DNA of 64,000 nucleotides, taken from positions 206,574 to 270,573 of the forward strand of contig NZ_AQWL01000002.1 in NCBI RefSeq assembly GCF_000376425.1, given 5' to 3'. Source of the DNA: Thiobacillus denitrificans DSM 12475 (GTDB lineage Bacteria; Pseudomonadota; Gammaproteobacteria; Burkholderiales; Thiobacillaceae). Positions 57,818 through 64,000 of this stretch are shown here, in pieces. Position 1 is the first letter of the stretch, and every line of letters begins with the position of its first letter. The notes beneath the pieces were generated by a model. It had not been told where the DNA came from. It was given only the letters and a program-made list of their open reading frames with translations, and made no database searches. The position numbers and the translations under genes were made by a program.

Positions 57818-57914
57818 AAGCCCCGACCAAGGGAGGGATCGGGGCAAAAAATGCCTTAAGGGGATTAAGGCATCCCGCTCAGGGAGGAGAAGCGGGAGAC
57901 GGTACGAAACCGTC
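57818..57914 (+). ncRNA. hemB-leader RNA of four hairpins with Shine-Dalgarno-like loops
   Basis: Four hairpins stand in a row on the plus strand. H1 (57820-57845): GCCCCGA/TCGGGGC with loop CCAAGGGAGGGA. H2 (57851-57873): ATGCCTTAA/TTAAGGCAT with loop GGGGA. H3 (57873-57897): TCCCGCT/AGCGGGA with loop CAGGGAGGAGA. H4 (57898-57914): GACGGT/ACCGTC with loop ACGAA. The first three loops are purine-rich and two contain GGGAGG, a mimic of a ribosome binding site. The RNA would be the hemB leader or a separate small RNA. I recall a toxic small-RNA family of Betaproteobacteria with such loops, but could not check the match. On the minus strand H1 is followed by TTTTTG and could act as a terminator. 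Confidence 0.6.
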
Positions 57915-57924
57915 TGTCAGATAG

Positions 57925-58989
<1,065 letters not shown>

Positions 58990-59062
58990 ATTTTTGCCTG
59001 TGGCGGGCCGATAGAAACGAGTATGGGGGAATGCTTTCCCCTGTGTGTCAGGAGGGTCGAAG

Positions 59063-59845
59063 GTGACGCTGAATTTGAGCAAGTTGATTGGGCGTGGCCG
59101 GAGCGTTGCCGATGATTTCGATCGGACCATCATCAGCTTCGAGTCTCCCTACCGCCTCAAGGATTTGAGCCCGATTCCCGAGGGAAGTCCCGATATGCAG
59201 GAAGAACGCATGGGGGAAAAACTCTTCAAGTTGCGTTTCGCGCAGCAGGATGAGGTTTTCAACCATGCCAGCATGCTGGTGCAGAAGCGTTACGCCTGGC
59301 GCGGTTTCCCCAAGGCGCACCTGAAGAAATACCCCAATCGCATCACCATCCTGTCGTTTCACCAGGAAAAGATCGTCGGCACCGTCACGGTCGGCTATGA
59401 CTCGCCGGAAGGCATGCTGGCGGAAGAAATCTACAAACCCGAAATTGACGCCTTGCGCGCCCAGGGCAGGCGGGTCGGGGAGCTCAGCAAGCTTGCCATC
59501 GACGAAAACATCGGCAGCAAGCACTTGCTGGCAAGCCTGATTCATATTGCCTATCTGTATGGCGTCATCCATGAATGTACCGACGCCATCATCGAGATCG
59601 TTCCCCGCCACAAGACCTTCTATGAAAAAATGCTGGGCTTCAAGCAGATCGGGGAAGAAAGAATGAACAACCGGGTCAATTTCCCCGTGTTGCTGATGCA
59701 TCTGGAGCTGGAGTACATGCGGCAGAAGATAGAAGAGCTCGGCGGCAAGGGCAAGGCAGCCAAAGACCGCAGCCTTTATCCCTATTTTTTCTCGGCGCAC
59801 GACCAGGAAGGCATTCTGGGACGCTTGCTGAAAGAGGATGCTTGA
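59063..59845 (+). CDS. FeeM-like N-acyltransferase (PEP-CTERM-associated acyltransferase type)
   Basis: A 260-residue acyltransferase-like protein of the N-acyl amino acid synthase (FeeM) or exosortase-associated acyltransferase type. Motifs: EKLFKLRFAQQDEVFNHASMLVQKRYAWRGF, ITILSFHQEKIVGTVTVGYDSPEGMLAEEIYKPEID, VGELSKLAIDEN, IIEIVPRHKTFYEKMLGF. These fit a GNAT fold that joins an acyl chain from acyl-ACP to an amino acid. The GTG at 59063 is chosen because AGGAGGG lies 6 bases upstream. The stop (59843-59845) is in the same frame as the next gene, 9 bases ahead of its start. Confidence 0.75.
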   Translation: MTLNLSKLIGRGRSVADDFDRTIISFESPYRLKDLSPIPEGSPDMQEERMGEKLFKLRFAQQDEVFNHASMLVQKRYAWRGFPKAHLKKYPNRITILSFHQEKIVGTVTVGYDSPEGMLAEEIYKPEIDALRAQGRRVGELSKLAIDENIGSKHLLASLIHIAYLYGVIHECTDAIIEIVPRHKTFYEKMLGFKQIGEERMNNRVNFPVLLMHLELEYMRQKIEELGGKGKAAKDRSLYPYFFSAHDQEGILGRLLKEDA

Positions 59846-59854
59846 AGCGTCATT

Positions 59855-60724
59855 GTGCGGGCTTTCGATTACAACGAGGCATTCGGCCGCAACCTTGGCT
59901 GGCTGACCCCGCACGAGCAAACCACGCTGCGCGGTAAAAAGGTCGCCATTGCCGGCCTCGGCGGCGCCGGTGGCGTGCACTTGCTGACCTTGGCCCGGCT
60001 GGGCATCGGCCGCTTCCATGTGGCGGATCTCGATCAGTTCGATCTGGTCAATTTCAACCGCCAGGCCGGCGCCAGCATGAGCAGTATGGGACAGCCCAAG
60101 GCGGAGGTCATGGCCAGGCTGGCGCGCGACATCAACCCCGAGCTGGACATCCGCGTATTTGCCGATGGCGTGCAGCCGCATAACGTGGACGCATTCCTGG
60201 ACGGCGTCGACCTTTACGTGGACGGCCTGGATTACTTTGTCTTTTCTGCCCGTCGCCTGGTCTATGATGCCTGCCGTGCCCGCGGCATCCCCATCACCTT
60301 TGCCGTTCCGCTCGGTATGGGCGCGGCCGTGCTCAATTTTCTGCCGGACGGCCCCAGCTTCGACAGCTACTTCCGGCTGCAGGGTACACCCGAAGACGAA
60401 TGGCCGATCCGCTTCCTGGTCGGTCTGGCGCCCGCTCTGTTGCACCGGGGTTATCTGGTATATCCCGAAATCGTCGACTTCAAGACCCAGCGCGTGCCGT
60501 CAACCGGCCTGGCGTGCCAGTTGTGTGCCGGCATGGCGGGTACCGAAGCGCTGAAAATCCTGCTAGGCCGGGGCAAGGTGCGTGCCGTGCCACACAGCCT
60601 GCAATTCGACGCCTATACCGGCAAACTGAAGCGTACCTGGCGTCCGGGCGGCAATGCGCATCCACTGCAGCGACTGGCGATTGCCTACGTCAACTGGCGT
60701 TTGTCCAGAAAAACGCAGGGCTGA
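59855..60724 (+). CDS. ThiF/E1-like adenylyltransferase-fold protein
   Basis: The 289-residue protein has the ThiF/MoeB/E1 fold: KVAIAGLGGAGGVHLLTLARLG (ATP and Rossmann loop), VADLDQFDLVNFNRQAG (with the conserved Asp and Arg) and GQPKAEVMARLARDINPELDI (catalytic Lys). VYDACRARGIPITFAVPLGMG and a single pair CQLCAGMAGTEALKILLG follow. A full second CxxC zinc pair was not seen. E1-like enzymes activate a carboxylate by adenylation. The target here is unknown; the upstream acyltransferase suggests an N-acyl amino acid as possible substrate or modifier. The start is a GTG at 59855 with a weak ribosome site. Confidence 0.72.
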   Translation: MRAFDYNEAFGRNLGWLTPHEQTTLRGKKVAIAGLGGAGGVHLLTLARLGIGRFHVADLDQFDLVNFNRQAGASMSSMGQPKAEVMARLARDINPELDIRVFADGVQPHNVDAFLDGVDLYVDGLDYFVFSARRLVYDACRARGIPITFAVPLGMGAAVLNFLPDGPSFDSYFRLQGTPEDEWPIRFLVGLAPALLHRGYLVYPEIVDFKTQRVPSTGLACQLCAGMAGTEALKILLGRGKVRAVPHSLQFDAYTGKLKRTWRPGGNAHPLQRLAIAYVNWRLSRKTQG

Positions 60725-60875
60725 GGCATAGGCATATTCGGGGCCTTGCAGGCTGACAGGGCACGCCCGGGATATCAGGAAAAAACCCGAGGTGGTGTCG
60801 GAATTTTTTACACCGGCCTTGGCGCCTCAGTGAGCGATATTTGTATCTACATGATAATAAAGAAATTAATTATTC

Positions 60876-60891
60876 TGGCATGATGGGTGCT
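60876..60891 (+). promoter_or_regulatory. Sigma-54-type promoter of the PEP-CTERM gene
   Basis: TGGCATGATGGGTGCT has the GG-N10-GC spacing of -24/-12 promoters. It lies about 60 bases before the start codon in an AT-rich stretch, leaving a leader of about 50 bases. PEP-CTERM genes in other betaproteobacteria are known to be driven by sigma-54 with the PrsK/PrsR regulators. Confidence 0.72.
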
Positions 60892-60950
60892 TTAAAATTT
60901 GCATACCGGGGCTTATCCGGCTGGAATGCGACTTTTAAAGGAGATACATC

Positions 60951-61733
60951 ATGAACGATATGTTTAACGGAAAGCTGCTTGCAGCCGCGATCGCCATTGG
61001 CTTCGGCATGGTAAGTGCCCCGGCGGGCGCTGTGGTACTGCAGGATTTCACGGTTGACGAGAGCAGCGTTGAAGGCCTCGGCGGGACGTTCGACGCAGAC
61101 AAGATCAATGGCGCATACAGCGAGGTCGTTACTTTCGGGGCGGGCACCTTCGACACGGTTGCCTACGGCGACTTCGGCCAGTACCTGAGCAACGACGGCA
61201 CGGTAAACGTGACGCCGATTGAACTCAATAACAGCTACGGCTTGTACGCCCTGTTCGACGGCTCGGGTACCTTTGCCGCTCTCGGCGGCGGGCTCACAGG
61301 GTTTACCTTCACCTCGGCCAGCTTCAGCCTGTACATCGATCCGGATCTCGATACGACCAAAGCCTTGCCTGGTACGGCGCCGGGTGCGGTCACCCTCGGT
61401 AACAGCGGCGATGACTACTTGATCGGGAGCGCTTCGCTAATATCGAGTGGAACCGGCGTTCTCGTGGCAGGCGTGGGCGGCTTTTTCGACCTGGTCTTCG
61501 AGGACTTTGCTCTGACCAATCCGGACGGGACGGATTACTTTACTTCGCCCGATCCCTTCTATATTCGCGTCAATGTGGACGGCGACTTCGACAGTTTTGA
61601 GGTTGTCGGTACCCAGACCATCAACGGCGATTTCAGCGCAGTGTTCCAGGTTCCGGAACCCGGCAGCATCGCCCTGCTCGGCATGGGCCTGCTCGGCATG
61701 GGCGTTGCCCTGCGCCGTCGCAAGGCTGCCTGA
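60951..61733 (+). CDS. PEP-CTERM sorting domain protein
   Basis: A 260-residue secreted protein with a signal peptide (LLAAAIAIGFGMVSAPAGA) and a C-terminal sorting signal: VPEPGSIALLGMGLLGMG followed by a basic tail (ALRRRKAA). Exosortase cuts after the PEP motif and the protein is exported, often with exopolysaccharide. The middle is Gly/Asp/Thr-rich with beta-strand character (GAVVLQDFTVDESSVEGLGG, YFTSPDPFYIRVNVDGD) and no known enzyme motif. AAAGGAG precedes the ATG. It has its own promoter and terminator, so it is a single-gene unit. Confidence 0.92.
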   Translation: MNDMFNGKLLAAAIAIGFGMVSAPAGAVVLQDFTVDESSVEGLGGTFDADKINGAYSEVVTFGAGTFDTVAYGDFGQYLSNDGTVNVTPIELNNSYGLYALFDGSGTFAALGGGLTGFTFTSASFSLYIDPDLDTTKALPGTAPGAVTLGNSGDDYLIGSASLISSGTGVLVAGVGGFFDLVFEDFALTNPDGTDYFTSPDPFYIRVNVDGDFDSFEVVGTQTINGDFSAVFQVPEPGSIALLGMGLLGMGVALRRRKAA

Positions 61734-61758
61734 GCTTTCAAGGCGAGTCCGCACAATC

Positions 61759-61783
61759 AACCCGGCTTCGGCCGGGTTTTTTT
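61759..61783 (+). terminator. Terminator after PEP-CTERM gene
   Basis: An 8-bp stem AACCCGGC/GCCGGGTT with the stable loop TTCG and a run of T residues to 61783. It is the canonical form of an intrinsic terminator. Confidence 0.93.
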
Positions 61784-61933
61784 ATGGGCGTTGTGGTTGT
61801 CGGTTTTTTTACAGTCCTTGCTGTTTCGTGGTGGGCCGGCCCTGTCGGGCAATGGCAGGGCCGGCACGCAGAAAGTGTGGTGGTTAAAGGCCGGGAAGGG
61901 GCGGCATGGCCATTCTTTCCAAACTCCCGGTCG

Positions 61934-61963
61934 CCCAAAACAACGCCGGCAGGATCTGCCGGC
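61934..61963 (-). terminator. Terminator-like hairpin after the PrsT-like gene
   Basis: On the minus strand GCCGGCAG-ATC-CTGCCGGC is followed by GTTGTTTT. It lies about 20 bases after the stop of the TPR lipoprotein gene. The T-run is interrupted. Confidence 0.65.
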
Positions 61964-61981
61964 TAGTTGCCAGGTGGTTCG

Positions 61982-64000
61982 TTACAGCGTGGCCAGCAGT
62001 TTGCGGGCAGCTTCGGCTTCCGGAAACTTCGGCTGGGCGACCAGCAGGGCCTGCAGTTCCTTTTTCGCCTGTGGCGTGTTGCCACTCCGCGCCAGGGCGA
62101 CAGCATAGTGATAGCGTATCGAGGCTGCGCGGGGGGCTGCCGCGACGGCTTTTTTCAACCATTCCAGCCCGCCCGCAAGCTCGCCCTTTTCAACCAGTAT
62201 CCATCCCAGAGTGTCCTGGATCCCCGGCGAATCGGGGGCTAGTGCGAGCGCGTGTTCGGCGGTGACCTGGGCGCGTTGGTCCTGCTCGCGCTGGTAAAGG
62301 GTGGCCAAGTTGTTCAGGAAATCCACCCGCTTGGGTTCGAGGCGCAGCAAATACTCGTACTGGGCTATGGCATTGCGGTTGCGTCCAGTCATCAGGTAAT
62401 ACTCGGCGGCGTAGGCGCGCACCAGCTTGTCCTGCGGATGTTGTTTCAGCCAGGCTGCGATCTTCTCATCGGCGCGCTTGGTGTTCCCGGAAAAATGCAG
62501 TGCGCGCAACAGCTTTATGGTCGCTGCGGTGGACTGACGACGTTTCAACGCCTGCTCATACGGAGCCACAGCCTGGGTCGCCTGCCCCTGGGCGATGCGG
62601 ATGTCGCCTTCGCGCTCATAGCCCAGTGGGGCCTCGGGCTGGCCAGCCTGGAATTGCCGGGCGATCTGCAATGCGGCTTCGAACCTGTTTTCCGATAATT
62701 CCAATAGCAGCAGGGCGTCCTGCACCTGAATGCTTGAGGGTTCAAGTTCACGTGCCTTGAGCAGAGTGGCGCGGGCGGCACTCGCCTGATCGTTGGCGAG
62801 CTGGGCGCGCGCCAGGCGCAACCGGACTGCGGTTGAGCGTGGGGAGAGTTCCGCCAGCTTTCCGAAGGTGGAGAGCGCGCTGCCTACTTCGCCCATGGCC
62901 AGTTGAATGTCCCCGAGGACGCCTAGTGCGGCGGTATCGTTCGGATGAGCATCATTCGCCTGGCGCGCATAGACCAACGCCTTGGCGCTGTTGCCTTGAT
63001 TCAGGTAAAAATTACTCAGCAGAACTGGTGGCTGAGCAGCCTGCGGTGCGCTCTTGTGAGCCCGTTCTAGCCACGCGAGCTGCTCCGCGAGATTGCCGGT
63101 GCGCCTGGCGAGGCCCGCCAGTCCGAGCATGGCGTCGAGGTTTGATTTGTCGGCCTTGAGAACGGCTTCGAAGCGGGCCTTGGCAGCCGCGGGTTTGTTA
63201 TCGTAAAGGTCCAGTTCGGCCAGGTTGGCCGTGGCTGGGAGGTACGTGGGATCGAGCTTGACTGCCTTTTCGAAATTTTCGCGCGCCCTTGGGTAATCCT
63301 GCTGGCTGAGATAGACCAGGCCCCGGAAATTCCAGGGCTGAGGGCTGTTGGGCGCCTTCTTTTCCAGTGCGGCGATGCTTTGCAGTGCTGCGTCGAATTG
63401 ACGATTGCGAATCTGGTCAAGGATCAGGGTTGAGTCCGCGCCTTGCCATGCCGCATCCATGGCGCTGGCTGCGCGCAAGTCGTCCAGTGCACGCGGGTCG
63501 CCTTGGCCGAGGCGCGCCCTGGCCAGTTGCGTACGAATGCCTGCATTTCCGGGCTGCAGCGCGGCCGCCTTCTCGAAATGGCGGTTGGCGTCGGTGTATT
63601 GTTTTCTGGCCATGGCAATTTCGCCGGCAAGCAAGCGTATCGCGACATCTTCCGAGTGATCCGGGTCGGTTTTTTCGATGGTTTTGGCCGCATCATCGAT
63701 CCGCCCTTGGCTCAGTTGCACCGCCGCAAGCAAGCGATTGGCATAGAGATGACGGGGCCAGCTTTGCACAACACGATTCAGTTGCGTTTCCGCTGTCTGC
63801 ATATTGCCCTTGGCATACTCAATTGCGCCACTCAGCAACAAGCTGGGCAGATGGCCCGAGGCGAGCTGCAAGGCACGTGCGACGTGGTCGCGCGCAATGT
63901 CGATCTTTTTCTCGTTGAAGGCGATCAAGGCCAGCACATACTCGCTGAGGAAATGCTTGGGGTAGAGTGAGTGTATGCGCTCGGCGTCTTGGGTGGCGGC
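61982..64000 (-). CDS. prsT: PrsT-like TPR-repeat protein of the PEP-CTERM system (5' end outside window)
   Basis: 673 codons are visible and the frame is open to the right edge, so the N-terminus with its lipoprotein signal lies outside. The sequence is a long series of TPR repeats (YAKGNMQTAETQLNRVVQSWP, FRGLVYLSQQDYPRARENFEKAVKLDPTYLP, ALAPDSPGIQDTLGWILVEKGELAGGLEWLKKAV and more), roughly a repeat every 34 residues. Proteins of this kind (PrsT) accompany exosortase and exopolysaccharide genes and act as envelope lipoproteins for export. The neighbouring PEP-CTERM gene supports this. The start coordinate is the stop; the end coordinate is the window edge. Confidence 0.85.
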   Translation of the reverse strand, partial: AATQDAERIHSLYPKHFLSEYVLALIAFNEKKIDIARDHVARALQLASGHLPSLLLSGAIEYAKGNMQTAETQLNRVVQSWPRHLYANRLLAAVQLSQGRIDDAAKTIEKTDPDHSEDVAIRLLAGEIAMARKQYTDANRHFEKAAALQPGNAGIRTQLARARLGQGDPRALDDLRAASAMDAAWQGADSTLILDQIRNRQFDAALQSIAALEKKAPNSPQPWNFRGLVYLSQQDYPRARENFEKAVKLDPTYLPATANLAELDLYDNKPAAAKARFEAVLKADKSNLDAMLGLAGLARRTGNLAEQLAWLERAHKSAPQAAQPPVLLSNFYLNQGNSAKALVYARQANDAHPNDTAALGVLGDIQLAMGEVGSALSTFGKLAELSPRSTAVRLRLARAQLANDQASAARATLLKARELEPSSIQVQDALLLLELSENRFEAALQIARQFQAGQPEAPLGYEREGDIRIAQGQATQAVAPYEQALKRRQSTAATIKLLRALHFSGNTKRADEKIAAWLKQHPQDKLVRAYAAEYYLMTGRNRNAIAQYEYLLRLEPKRVDFLNNLATLYQREQDQRAQVTAEHALALAPDSPGIQDTLGWILVEKGELAGGLEWLKKAVAAAPRAASIRYHYAVALARSGNTPQAKKELQALLVAQPKFPEAEAARKLLATL

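Noticed and set aside
59048-60445. Minus-strand frame opposite the acyltransferase and ThiF-like genes
   Set aside because: Both plus-strand genes have good motifs and the first has a strong ribosome site; the minus frame shows no similarity to a known family.
61784-61966. Short open frame after the PEP-CTERM terminator
   Set aside because: It starts right behind the terminator, has no ribosome site and contains a 10-bp inverted repeat (61835-61865) that looks structural.

Overview
The window reads as chromosome of a GC-rich betaproteobacterium, most likely a sulfur-oxidising chemolithoautotroph of the Thiobacillus type. This is inferred from gene content and order, not from a search. The pointers are a transketolase-gap-pgk-pyk-fbaA block as in Calvin-cycle gene clusters, an exported DsrE-like protein, several c-type cytochromes with a System II (ResB/CcsB) maturation module, the betaproteobacterial order aroQ-accB-accC-prmA-DUF3426, and a PEP-CTERM/exosortase locus at the right edge.

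Layout. 1-5.8 kb: a tripartite heavy-metal efflux operon (adaptor, RND pump, TolC-like channel) behind a His-rich small protein. 5.8-8.0 kb: a zinc-ribbon/Sel1 membrane protein and two class I c-type cytochromes. 8.1-10.2 kb: tRNA-Arg(CCG), a DUF971 protein, a fructosamine-kinase-like protein and a LEA-type lipoprotein. 10.2-17.7 kb, minus strand: argA, an orphan PhnD-type binding protein overlapping a HAMP-PAS-GGDEF-EAL regulator, a YbiT-type ABC-F ATPase and a Rossmann-fold protein. 17.9-21.1 kb: exported DsrE-like protein, rsmE, thioredoxin-like protein, methyltransferase, inositol-phosphatase-like protein. 21.3-28.4 kb: the carbon-metabolism cluster, closed by a strong terminator. 28.7-30.7 kb: an M20 amidohydrolase and a TRIC-type channel, possibly acquired. 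30.9-41.7 kb: rep-like helicase, glutaredoxin, apaH, the ornithine-lipid pair olsA/olsB, a glycine-zipper lipoprotein, a PfkB kinase, a phospholipase C-like protein, a PAP2 phosphatase, a glycosyltransferase and a FimV-like protein. 41.8-47.95 kb, minus strand: a glycine cleavage operon (gcvT-gcvH-gcvPA-DUF3144-tpx-gcvPB-dgkA) controlled by a tandem glycine riboswitch followed by a terminator hairpin. 48-57.1 kb, minus strand: cytochrome c4, resB, ccsB, a TlpA-like thioredoxin, aroQ, accB, accC, prmA and a DUF3426 protein. 57.2-61.7 kb: engB, a leader of four hairpins with Shine-Dalgarno-like loops, hemB, a FeeM-like N-acyltransferase, a ThiF/E1-like protein, and a PEP-CTERM protein behind a sigma-54-type promoter. 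The right edge holds the 3' part of a PrsT-like TPR lipoprotein on the minus strand.

How the parts fit. The ResB/CcsB/TlpA-like module would attach haem to the cytochromes encoded here (c4, the two c5-like proteins), and hemB supplies the tetrapyrrole precursor. The Calvin/glycolysis block, accBC, OlsAB, PAP2, dgkA and the glycosyltransferase point to carbon fixation feeding lipid and envelope synthesis. The most interesting stretches are the hemB leader RNA, the FeeM-ThiF pair beside the PEP-CTERM locus, the partial duplication of the accC 5' end, the orphan binding-protein/c-di-GMP pair, and several families of palindromic intergenic repeats.
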